Below are positions 25,912-34,169 of a stretch of 38,446 bases of DNA, piece after piece. This DNA is from JBIICS01 sp044238735 (GTDB lineage: Bacteria > Bacteroidota > Bacteroidia > UBA4408). The notes under the pieces were generated by a model. It ran no database searches. It was not told where the DNA came from and saw only the letters and a list, made by a program, of their open reading frames with translations. Where the stretch lies: NCBI GenBank assembly GCA_044238735.1, contig JBIICS010000009.1, positions 1-38,446 of the forward strand, given 5' to 3'. Made by a program: the position numbers and the translations under genes. The stretch's first letter is position 1. The number at the start of each line of letters is the position of its first letter.

Positions 25912-28521
25912 TTAAACAGCCTCCAACATCCGATTTTTAAAAACAAACTCATTCTTAATCACATCTATTTCTATTACTCCATTTGTTTGAACTTTTCCCG
26001 ATAAAATCTGCTTTGATAATTCATTCAATATTTTCTTTTGAATTACCCGTTTTACCGGACGAGCACCAAATTGAGGATCATATCCGAGCTCTGACAACCA
26101 TTCGATTGCCTGAGGGCTAGCGCTTAACTTTATTCCCTGAGATTCCAAGGTCTTAGCTATTAGCTTAAATTGTAATCCCACAATTTCATGAACATTTTCA
26201 CGAGTAAGAGGCTGAAACATAATGGTCTCATCAATACGATTAAGGAATTCGGGGCGAATGCTTTTTTTAAGCATTTCAAAAACTTCCAACTTGGTTTTAG
26301 CAATAATCTCTTCTTTATTAAACTCTGTCATCCCCGCAAAATTTTCCTGAATTAGATGAGATCCCATATTAGAGGTCATGATGATAATCGTATTTTTAAA
26401 ATTTACCACTCTGCCTTTGTTATCTGTTAATCTACCATCATCTAATACCTGCAGTAGAATATTAAAAACATCCGGATGTGCTTTTTCTATCTCATCTAAT
26501 AATATTACAGAATATGGCTTACGACGAACAGCTTCAGTAAGTTGGCCTCCTTCATCATAGCCCACATATCCGGGAGGTGCTCCCACTAATCTGGATACCG
26601 CATGCCTCTCTTGATACTCACTCATGTCAATACGTGTCATAGCGTTATCATTGTTAAATAAAAAGTCTGCAAGCGCTTTCGCCAATTCCGTTTTCCCTAC
26701 TCCTGTTGTTCCTAAAAATATAAACGACCCTATGGGACGTTTTGGATCTTGCAAACCAGCTCTGCTTCTTCTAACGGCATCCGCAATTGCTTCAATAGCA
26801 TCCTCTTGCCCTACTACCCTATTATGTAGCTCCTGCTCCAGGTTTAATAACTTTTCGCGCTCACTCATTAACATCCTGCTTACCGGTATTCCTGTCCAAC
26901 GTGCCACAACCTCAGCTATATCCTGAGCATCAACCTCCTCTTTAATCATAGGATTACCACTCTGCTTTAATTCTTCAATTTTTTGCTTATACGATTCCAA
27001 TTCTTTTTCCTTTTCTATTATCTTTCCGTAGCGTAATTCGGCAACCTTACCATATTCTCCTGAACGCTCATACTGATCGGCCTGAAACTTAAGATCTTCA
27101 ATCTCGGTCTTTATTTTATTCATCCCCTCAATTACCTCCTTTTCCGATTGCCATTGGGCTTTCAAAGCATTTCGCTTATCATTAAGCTCGGCAAGTTCTT
27201 TACCAATTAAATCGAGCTTACGATTATCATTTTCTCTTTTTATGGCTTCTCTTTCAATCTCCAGCTGTCTGATTCTGCGTTCTACTTCATCCAACTCTAA
27301 AGGCATAGAATTTATTTCCATTCTCAATTTAGCCGCTGCCTCATCAATTAAATCAATGGCCTTATCAGGTAAAAATCGATCTGTAATATAGCGTTGCGAT
27401 AATTCCACTGCAGAAATTATAGCCTCGTCTTTTATACGCACTTTATGATGAACTTCGTACTTATCTTTAATACCTCTTAAAATTGATACCGCATCTTCAG
27501 TCTCCGGTTCATCAACCATTACTTTTTGAAAACGACGTTCCAGCGCTTTATCCTTCTCAAAATATTTCTGAAACTCGTTTAATGTGGTTGCCCCTATTGC
27601 TCTTAATTCGCCACGGGCTAAAGCAGGCTTTAAAATATTGGCGGCATCCATGGCACCCTCACCACCGCCTGCACCCACCAGGGTATGAATTTCATCTATA
27701 AACAAAATGATTTCTCCCTCGCTTGATGTTACCTCTTTAACCACACTCTTTAAACGTTCCTCAAATTCACCTTTATATTTTGCACCCGCAACTAATGATC
27801 CCATATCCAAAGAAAAAATTTGCTTCGACTTTAAATTTTCCGGAACATCACCACTAATTATTCGATGAGCTAAACCCTCGGCTATTGCTGTTTTACCAAC
27901 TCCGGGCTCGCCAACTAAAATGGGATTGTTTTTTGTTCTTCTGGAAAGAATTTGCAATACTCTTCGGATCTCTTCATCACGACCAATAACAGGATCGAGC
28001 TTCCCATCCGAGGCCATTTCATTTAAATTCTTGGCATACTTAGATAAAGAATTGTAGGTTTCTTCCTGGCTGGCACTTTTAACTTTTTCACCCTTTCTTA
28101 ATTCCTGAATTGCTTTTTTTAAATCCTTTTCATTAACACCACTGTCTTTTAGCAACTGAGCAACCTGGTCGGAAGTGCCTATAATCCCCAGGAGTATATG
28201 TTCAATGGATACATATTCGTCGCCACTTTCTTTAATCAATTGGGTTGCCTTAGAAATTGCCTGGTTTGCGGCATTTGATAAATAGGGTTGACCGCCACTA
28301 ACCTTTGGATAGGCAGTAACCAAACGTTCAACAGCCTTTCGCACATTAGTATCATTAACATTAAGCTTCTTTAACAAGAAAGGAGTTACGTTTTCGTCTA
28401 CTTCAAAAACACCTTGAAGTAAATGTCCAATCTCAATAGTTTGTGAGCCGTTACCGCTGGCAATCTGCAATGCCTGCTGAATAGCCTCTTGCGATTTTAT
28501 TGTGAAATTATTAAAATTCAT
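25912..28521 (-). CDS. clpB: ATP-dependent disaggregase ClpB
   Basis: ClpB is a hexameric AAA+ chaperone that, with DnaK, pulls proteins out of aggregates after heat stress. The 869-residue protein has an N-terminal Clp repeat domain (~1-145). The first AAA module has Walker A GEPGVGKT near 205 and Walker B ILFIDEIH near 275. The coiled middle domain (~410-530) distinguishes ClpB from ClpA/ClpC. The second AAA module has GTTGVGKT near 605 and ILLDEIEKAH, followed by the C-terminal D2-small domain with GARPVKRVIQ. Length and order are normal. A doubtful small ORF ends 4 nt upstream. No heat-shock-specific promoter could be recognised. Confidence 0.97.
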   Translation of the reverse strand: MNFNNFTIKSQEAIQQALQIASGNGSQTIEIGHLLQGVFEVDENVTPFLLKKLNVNDTNVRKAVERLVTAYPKVSGGQPYLSNAANQAISKATQLIKESGDEYVSIEHILLGIIGTSDQVAQLLKDSGVNEKDLKKAIQELRKGEKVKSASQEETYNSLSKYAKNLNEMASDGKLDPVIGRDEEIRRVLQILSRRTKNNPILVGEPGVGKTAIAEGLAHRIISGDVPENLKSKQIFSLDMGSLVAGAKYKGEFEERLKSVVKEVTSSEGEIILFIDEIHTLVGAGGGEGAMDAANILKPALARGELRAIGATTLNEFQKYFEKDKALERRFQKVMVDEPETEDAVSILRGIKDKYEVHHKVRIKDEAIISAVELSQRYITDRFLPDKAIDLIDEAAAKLRMEINSMPLELDEVERRIRQLEIEREAIKRENDNRKLDLIGKELAELNDKRNALKAQWQSEKEVIEGMNKIKTEIEDLKFQADQYERSGEYGKVAELRYGKIIEKEKELESYKQKIEELKQSGNPMIKEEVDAQDIAEVVARWTGIPVSRMLMSEREKLLNLEQELHNRVVGQEDAIEAIADAVRRSRAGLQDPKRPIGSFIFLGTTGVGKTELAKALADFLFNNDNAMTRIDMSEYQERHAVSRLVGAPPGYVGYDEGGQLTEAVRRKPYSVILLDEIEKAHPDVFNILLQVLDDGRLTDNKGRVVNFKNTIIIMTSNMGSHLIQENFAGMTEFNKEEIIAKTKLEVFEMLKKSIRPEFLNRIDETIMFQPLTRENVHEIVGLQFKLIAKTLESQGIKLSASPQAIEWLSELGYDPQFGARPVKRVIQKKILNELSKQILSGKVQTNGVIEIDVIKNEFVFKNRMLEAV

Positions 28522-28525
28522 GTTA

Positions 28526-28771
28526 TCAATTTTTTCTATTACGCTTCAATAAATGTTCCGCTGAAATTAAAAGGAAAATTTGTCGTAAAATATGATTTTC
28601 GTCTGTTATTATGGCTCTATTATAAATAAAGTAAGCCAATTTTTCTATTTCATCCAGTTTCCCAACTGCTCTAATCTGTTTACAATAAAATAATGTTGTA
28701 AAGTCTTTTTTAATACACGCTAAACACATCGTTAATAATCGCAAAACATGTATTACTGAAATTTGCTCCAT
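28526..28771 (-). CDS. Doubtful 81-residue ORF immediately upstream of clpB
   Basis: The frame runs from ATG (complement of 28769-28771) to TGA, 4 nt before the clpB start, which would fit a translationally coupled leader gene. The product is helical, with three cysteines in its first half and a basic end (LLKRNRKN). I do not recognise it. Against it: its start is only 12 nt from the divergent ORF at 28784, leaving no room for a promoter outside coding DNA, and the interval could instead be the clpB promoter region. An in-frame GTG at 28783 could extend it by four residues. Confidence 0.4.
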   Translation of the reverse strand: MEQISVIHVLRLLTMCLACIKKDFTTLFYCKQIRAVGKLDEIEKLAYFIYNRAIITDENHILRQIFLLISAEHLLKRNRKN

Positions 28772-28783
28772 TAAACAAAACAC

Positions 28784-28987
28784 ATGGTAACAATAGACTT
28801 TTTTAATTTAAATCTGGATGAATTATTAATTGAAAACCACTCAAGTTATGAATACACCGATGTAGTATTTAAACAAGAATCAATTTTTATTTCTGATGAA
28901 GAACTGATTGAATTATGTAATCAAAATCCAACTCTATCAGATGATGGAAGATTCTATTTGGAGTCTTTACTTCAATTTGTCAATTAA
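28784..28987 (+). CDS. Small acidic protein of unknown function, 67 residues
   Basis: The protein is acidic and soluble-looking, with no signal, helix or known motif (FNLNLDELLIENHSS near the start, FISDEELIELCNQNP in the middle). Codon choice resembles that of the neighbouring genes. It is convergent with topB, whose stop lies 20 nt away, and divergent from the doubtful ORF before clpB. I do not recognise a family. Confidence 0.55.
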   Translation: MVTIDFFNLNLDELLIENHSSYEYTDVVFKQESIFISDEELIELCNQNPTLSDDGRFYLESLLQFVN

Positions 28988-29006
28988 AAAATTAACAGAC
29001 TCCAGT

Positions 29007-31283
29007 TTATTTAAAAGGAACGCGGTAATGGCAACCCTCGCGGTAACGGTTACATCCCCATGCCGTATTTCCCTTGATGATAATACCCTGCTTACATAGC
29101 GGACAAGATTTACCTGAAAGATTAACCGATTGAGTGCCTTTCTTATTTTTAACCTCGGGGCTAAATACCGGTATTAGATTTTCATTTAATGAAATACTAC
29201 CGTTTTGCTTTTCACCATTATAACTTAAGCCTTTAATAACAGGTGTCTTTCCCTTATTTAATAGAGCTTCCAAATGAGTTGAGCTAAGCTCCTTACCAAA
29301 TACTTCAAAAGGAAAACGAAAATTACATCCATTCACATATTCCGCACAACCGTATGTATTCTTACCTTTTAATACATTACCTTTTTTACACTTCGGACAA
29401 ATTATTTCCTTTTTCCTATTATCCTTTAAAGTCTTTTCTTTTAATTTTTTTTCTTCCTTTTGGAGGCTGGGCAACGTTTGCCGATTTATTTCTACCTTAT
29501 TTATTAACTCAATTCGGCTTCCCTGTTCTACCTTAACCTCATGCACCAGATTCTTCACTAATTCTTTCATCTCTTCCATAAAAATGGTAGCATCATATTC
29601 CCCTTTTTCAATCTGCCTTAATTTTCGTTCCCACAACCCGGTTAACTCAACCGACTTCAGCAACTCGTTGTTAATGGTTTGGATTAACTGAATTCCCGTA
29701 ACGGTAGGTACCAGATTCTTTTTTTGGCGCTCAATATAATGACGTTTAAACAAGGTCTCGATAATATTTGCACGCGTACTCGGTCTACCTATACCATTCT
29801 CCTTCATTAAATCGCGAAGTTCGGCATCCTCAACCTGCTTACCTGCCGTTTCCATTGCCCTTAACAAAGTTGCCTCTGTATGCAACTTAGGAGGTTGTGT
29901 TTGTTTTTCGAGCAGAGCCGGTGTATGGGGGCCCCTTTCACCTGCCGTAAATTCGGGCATCACCTGATCTTCGCCCTCTTTATTTTCATCGTCGCGTTTA
30001 GGATAAAGTACTCGCCAGCCTTCTTCCAAAATAACCTTGCCATTTGCAGTAAACTCGTTTTGCTCAATCTTACCTACTACCTGAGTATTAGAAACCACAC
30101 AATCGGGGTAAAATACTGCAATAAATCTTCTGGTAATAGTATCATACACTTGTTTTTCGGGGGTTGAGAGCGATGAAGGGGGCGATATCCCCGTTGGTAT
30201 TATAGCATGGTGATCGGTAATCTTTTTATCATCAAAAACTTTTTTTGATTTTTTTAGTTTACCACCCAACAAGGGCTGTATCAGATTTTGATAAGGTATT
30301 AAACCCTTTAAAATGCCCGGTACTTTCTCATACATTTGTTCCGGAAGAAAAGTTGTATCTACCCTTGGATAAGAAACCAACTTTTGCTCATATAACTTTT
30401 GAATATGATTTAAAGTGTCTTCCGCAGTAAAATTAAATCGTTTATTACATTCAACCTGCAGCGATGTTAAATCGAATAAAGAAGGCGGAGACTCATTACC
30501 TTTTTTATTTATGCTGGATACAATTTCAAAGTGCTTGCTTTTTATTTCCTCTAATAATTTTTCTGCCTCTTCTTTCTTAGAAAATTTACGTTGAGTAGAA
30601 TTAAAAATTACATTACGATAATCAGTTTTAATTTCCCAGTATGTTTCCGGTTTAAAATGAATTACTTCTAAATAACGGTTTACAATTAAAGCCAATGTAG
30701 GAGTTTGAACGCGGCCAATAGATAAAACTCCCTTTCCGTTAGCATATTTTAAAGTATAGAGTCTGCTTGCATTCATCCCCAGCAACCAATCTCCAATAGC
30801 GCGTGCATTTCCAGCAGCATACAATTTATCAAATTCTTTACCTTCGCGCAGCTTAGCAAATCCCTCTTTTATGGCTTCATCCGTTAAAGAAGAAATCCAC
30901 AAACGTTTAACAGGCTTATTGTTTTTTGCTTTGGATAAAACCCAGCGTTGAATTAATTCACCCTCCTGGCCAGCATCCCCGCAGTTTACAACCATAGAAC
31001 ATTTAGATACGAGGTCTTTAATAACATTAAACTGCTTAATACTCCCGCTTTGATTAATTAATTTTAACTGAAACTTTGGTGGAAAAAGGGGAAGGTAATT
31101 TAAATCCCATCGTTTCCAATCTGGAGAATAATCATCCGGCGCCATTAAAGTGCAGAGATGACCAAAAGTCCAACTTACATAATAACCATTACCCTCAAAA
31201 AACCCTTCTTTGCGATTGTTAGCACCTAATATACGAGCTAATTCGCGACCAACACTTGGCTTTTCTGCAACACAAAGGATCAT
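29007..31283 (-). CDS. topB: Type IA DNA topoisomerase (topoisomerase III-like, TopB)
   Basis: Type IA enzymes pass one DNA strand through a transient break and decatenate or relax DNA. The 758-residue protein opens with the TOPRIM Glu motif CVAEKPSVGREL. The acidic TOPRIM motif reads NCGDAGQEGELI near residue 103, and the core has LSIGRVQTPTLA. The active-site Tyr lies in VSYPRVDTTFLP near 308; ENGIGRPSTRANII is also conserved. The C-terminus bears two zinc-ribbon-like units, CPKCKKG...YGCAEYVNGC and CPLCKQG...WGCNRYREGC. This layout matches the Bacteroidota TopB type. In the DxDxE triad the middle Asp is Gly here. No mobile-element genes surround it. Confidence 0.92.
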   Translation of the reverse strand: MILCVAEKPSVGRELARILGANNRKEGFFEGNGYYVSWTFGHLCTLMAPDDYSPDWKRWDLNYLPLFPPKFQLKLINQSGSIKQFNVIKDLVSKCSMVVNCGDAGQEGELIQRWVLSKAKNNKPVKRLWISSLTDEAIKEGFAKLREGKEFDKLYAAGNARAIGDWLLGMNASRLYTLKYANGKGVLSIGRVQTPTLALIVNRYLEVIHFKPETYWEIKTDYRNVIFNSTQRKFSKKEEAEKLLEEIKSKHFEIVSSINKKGNESPPSLFDLTSLQVECNKRFNFTAEDTLNHIQKLYEQKLVSYPRVDTTFLPEQMYEKVPGILKGLIPYQNLIQPLLGGKLKKSKKVFDDKKITDHHAIIPTGISPPSSLSTPEKQVYDTITRRFIAVFYPDCVVSNTQVVGKIEQNEFTANGKVILEEGWRVLYPKRDDENKEGEDQVMPEFTAGERGPHTPALLEKQTQPPKLHTEATLLRAMETAGKQVEDAELRDLMKENGIGRPSTRANIIETLFKRHYIERQKKNLVPTVTGIQLIQTINNELLKSVELTGLWERKLRQIEKGEYDATIFMEEMKELVKNLVHEVKVEQGSRIELINKVEINRQTLPSLQKEEKKLKEKTLKDNRKKEIICPKCKKGNVLKGKNTYGCAEYVNGCNFRFPFEVFGKELSSTHLEALLNKGKTPVIKGLSYNGEKQNGSISLNENLIPVFSPEVKNKKGTQSVNLSGKSCPLCKQGIIIKGNTAWGCNRYREGCHYRVPFK

Positions 31284-31405
31284 GCAGTAAATTTAAAAAT
31301 TAGGCCCCTTATAATAATTAACACTTTTAGAAACTTATTAATAAAGTATCTTGAAATTAAAGCTAAAATGTGCAAATAAAGTTAACTTTAGCCAGCAATT
31401 GAATT

Positions 31406-32644
31406 ATGATACAATTTGAAAAATTCACCCTAAACAACGGATTAAAAGTAATCGTTCATACCGATAAATCCAGCCCACTCACCTGTTTAAACATCCTATA
31501 TAATGTTGGTGCAAAAGATGAAAGCCCTAATCAAACCGGATTTGCACATTTATTTGAACATTTGATGTTTGGTGGCTCAGTTAACATTCCAAATTTTGAT
31601 ACTCCTTTACAGCAAGTGGGCGGCGAAAACAATGCCTTTACCAATAACGACATTACCAATTACTATCTTACAGTACCCTCTGAAAATATTGAAACCGGTT
31701 TTTGGCTGGAGAGCGATCGCATGTTAAGTTTGGCTTTTACACCACAAAGCCTCGAAGTTCAACGGAGTGTTGTAATTGAAGAATTTAAGCAACGTTATTT
31801 AAACCAGCCTTATGGAGATGTTTGGCTTCTGTTAAGACCTTTAGTATACACTACACACCCCTATCAGTGGGCTACAATTGGTAAGGAGATTAGCCATATT
31901 GCCGATGCCAAAATGGAAGATGTAAAAGATTTCTTTAAACGATTCTATTGCCCAAATAATGCTATTATGGTGTTAGCCGGACATATTGAACTTGATCAGG
32001 CAAAAGAACTTTGTAAAAAATGGTTCGAACCAATACCTGCTCAGGAGCTTGTTGACCGTAATTTACCTAAGGAGCCAAAGCAAACCGAAGCACGTGAATT
32101 AACAGTTGAAAGAGATGTGCCTGCAAATGCCCTATACAAAGTATACCACATGCCGGCCAGAACAGATAAATATTATCATGCCTGCGATTTATTAAGCGAC
32201 ATTCTAAGCAATGGTAAGTCGGCTCGATTATATAACTCATTAGTAAAAGAACAAAAACTGTTTACTGAAATTAACGCTTACATAATGGGCGATATAGAGC
32301 CCGGGATGTTTGTAATACAAGGAAAATTAAGCGATGGTGTTGATGTAAAAGATGCAAATAAAGCCATTGAAAATGAATTAGAGAAAGTGGCAAATGAAAA
32401 AATAGAGGAAAAAGAACTTCAAAAAGTAAAAAACAAAGTAGAATCTACTTTGACTTTTAGTGAAATGAGTATTTTAAATAAAGCCATGAATTTAGCTTAC
32501 TACGAGTTGCTAGGAAATGCAGACTTGATAAACAGTGAAATTAATCGTTATGCCGAAGTTAGCTCTGCCGATATACAAAAGATGGCAAATGAAATACTAG
32601 TTAAAAACAATTGTAGCACTTTATATTATTTAGCAAAGAAATGA
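31406..32644 (+). CDS. M16 zinc peptidase, catalytic subunit
   Basis: This is a pitrilysin/processing-peptidase-like M16 protein of 412 residues. The inverted zinc motif HxxEH is present in GFAHLFEHLMFGG (near 48-60), with the third zinc ligand Glu in VVIEEFKQRY about 75 residues later. The N-terminal half carries the catalytic fold and the C-terminal half (LLSDILSNGKSARLY) the non-catalytic repeat. No signal peptide is evident, so it is probably cytoplasmic. The stop overlaps the start of the next M16 gene (32641-32644), so the two are translated together and probably form a heterodimer. Confidence 0.93.
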   Translation: MIQFEKFTLNNGLKVIVHTDKSSPLTCLNILYNVGAKDESPNQTGFAHLFEHLMFGGSVNIPNFDTPLQQVGGENNAFTNNDITNYYLTVPSENIETGFWLESDRMLSLAFTPQSLEVQRSVVIEEFKQRYLNQPYGDVWLLLRPLVYTTHPYQWATIGKEISHIADAKMEDVKDFFKRFYCPNNAIMVLAGHIELDQAKELCKKWFEPIPAQELVDRNLPKEPKQTEARELTVERDVPANALYKVYHMPARTDKYYHACDLLSDILSNGKSARLYNSLVKEQKLFTEINAYIMGDIEPGMFVIQGKLSDGVDVKDANKAIENELEKVANEKIEEKELQKVKNKVESTLTFSEMSILNKAMNLAYYELLGNADLINSEINRYAEVSSADIQKMANEILVKNNCSTLYYLAKK

Positions 32645-33924
32645 GTTTAAACAGAGCAACTGCACCAGCATACCACCCTATTAAGGAGGCGAGTTTAATT
32701 CACGCAAGCAAAACGTTGTTAGCCAATAACATTCCATTATACACTTTAAATGCAGGCTCGCAGGAGCTTGTAAAAATTGAAGTTGTTTTTAATGCAGGTA
32801 CTTGTGCGCAAAATAAAACACTTGTAGCCTCTGCAACTAATGCGCTTATGCGCGAAGGCACAGAAAAATACACCTCAAATGAATTATCGGAAACATTAGA
32901 TTTTTTTGGGGCTTACTTGGAAACAAATGTTGAAAAATTCTCTGCCGGTTTTTCGCTGTACACTTTAAACAAACACATCAACAGTGTTTTGCCAATTTTA
33001 AAGAGTGTTATTGAAGAACCTAATTTTCCCGAAAAAGAGTTTGATTTGTACATTAAAAATAATTTACAAAGATTTAAAATCAGTCAGCAAAAGGTAGATG
33101 TAATTGCACGCAATCAATTTCCATCCTTGATATACGGTGAAAATCATCCATACGGGCGATATACAAAAGAAAGCGATTACAATAAAATAACTAACCAAGA
33201 TTTAATTGAATTTTACAATCACTTTTATAAATCGAAAATCGCGTATATTTTAATATCGGGTTTTGTTACGGATGAGATAATTAAAACGGTTAGCGCAGTA
33301 TTTGAAAAAAACAAAAATCAATCTACCACTATTAACTCTGATTTTTTTGTAGCCTCCCCGTCTTCATCCAAAAAAATATTAATCGAAAAGAAAGAAGCCA
33401 TACAATCAGCTATTCGTATTGGTCGTCCGTTATTTAGTAAATCTCATTCCGATTATTTTGGGTTTCAGGTTCTAAATACGGTCTTGGGCGGTTATTTTGG
33501 CTCCCGCTTAATGTCTAACATCCGTGAGGATAAAGGCTACACATATGGTATTGGCTCAGGACTTGCTCCCTTCAAAAAAGGCGGGATGTTTTTTATATCT
33601 ACCGAAGTTGGGGTTGATGTTACCCAAAACGCGTTAAAGGAAATTTATCACGAAATAAAACGATTAAGAGAAGAAACAATACCACAAGAAGAATTAGATA
33701 CAGTAAAGAATTATATTCTGGGAATATTCTTAAAAAGTGCCGAAGGTCCTTTTGCTTTAGCCGATAAATTTAAAGGGGTTTATGACTATAATTTAAATTA
33801 TGATTATTATAATCGCTATTTTAAGGCTGTCCAGAATATAACATCGGAGGAATTAAAAAGATTGGCCAACCAATATTTACAGGAAGCTGATTTGTTTGAA
33901 TTAGTGGTTGGGAGGAGGGTTTAA
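32641..33924 (+). CDS. M16 peptidase-like partner lacking the zinc motif
   Basis: This 427-residue protein has the M16 fold but no HxxEH: the corresponding stretch reads NAGTCAQNKTLVASATNALM. It retains the Arg/Tyr-containing substrate-binding region of the inactive subunit (GGYFGSRLMSNIREDKGYTYGIGSG; positions 33487-33561). In known M16B pairs such as mitochondrial processing peptidase and bacterial homologues, one subunit has the zinc site and the other supplies this R/Y pair; that division is seen here. It overlaps the catalytic gene by 4 nt (ATGA). It is followed by a noncoding region with inverted-repeat elements. Confidence 0.92.
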   Translation: MSLNRATAPAYHPIKEASLIHASKTLLANNIPLYTLNAGSQELVKIEVVFNAGTCAQNKTLVASATNALMREGTEKYTSNELSETLDFFGAYLETNVEKFSAGFSLYTLNKHINSVLPILKSVIEEPNFPEKEFDLYIKNNLQRFKISQQKVDVIARNQFPSLIYGENHPYGRYTKESDYNKITNQDLIEFYNHFYKSKIAYILISGFVTDEIIKTVSAVFEKNKNQSTTINSDFFVASPSSSKKILIEKKEAIQSAIRIGRPLFSKSHSDYFGFQVLNTVLGGYFGSRLMSNIREDKGYTYGIGSGLAPFKKGGMFFISTEVGVDVTQNALKEIYHEIKRLREETIPQEELDTVKNYILGIFLKSAEGPFALADKFKGVYDYNLNYDYYNRYFKAVQNITSEELKRLANQYLQEADLFELVVGRRV

Positions 33925-33965
33925 TTAAGTTGATAGAAACTGAATTAGCTTGCTTTAAATTGTTT

Positions 33966-34028
33966 GTCTACCCTTCGATACCTCAGGGTGACATTTCTTT
34001 CATTGTCAGGCTGAGCTTGTCGAAGCCT
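33966..34028. repeat. Imperfect inverted-repeat element, copy 1
   Basis: The left arm CTTCGATACCTCAGGGTGACA and the reverse complement of the right arm, CTTCGACAAGCTCAGCCTGACA, are similar, so the element folds back on itself around a short centre. It lies between convergent genes. The motif resembles the intergenic 'CTTCGACAAGCTCAG' repeats I know from many bacterial genomes. Confidence 0.65.
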
Positions 34029-34101
34029 TTTGATTTTTATGAGTTAATAGTTATTTAGTGATGGAACAGCATATGAATTAATAAACTAATGAGCTCTTCC
34101 A

Positions 34102-34134
34102 ATTGTCTACCCTTAGATACCTCAGGGGGACAAT
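34102..34134. repeat. Related repeat element, copy 2
   Basis: This copy shares TTGTCTACCCTTxGATACCTCAGGG with copy 1 except for one base (A for C after CCTT), and is bounded by 6-bp inverted ends ATTGTC and GACAAT. It lacks the long right arm of copy 1. Confidence 0.55.
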
Positions 34135-34169
34135 AGTTATTAGGCTAAAGTGTGTATTTAAATTGTAAA

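Noticed and set aside
26378..26926. Plus-strand open frames inside clpB
   Set aside because: They are antisense shadows of a strongly conserved gene with no independent signals.
29880..30430. Plus-strand open frames inside topB
   Set aside because: Antisense shadows; products have no recognisable pattern.
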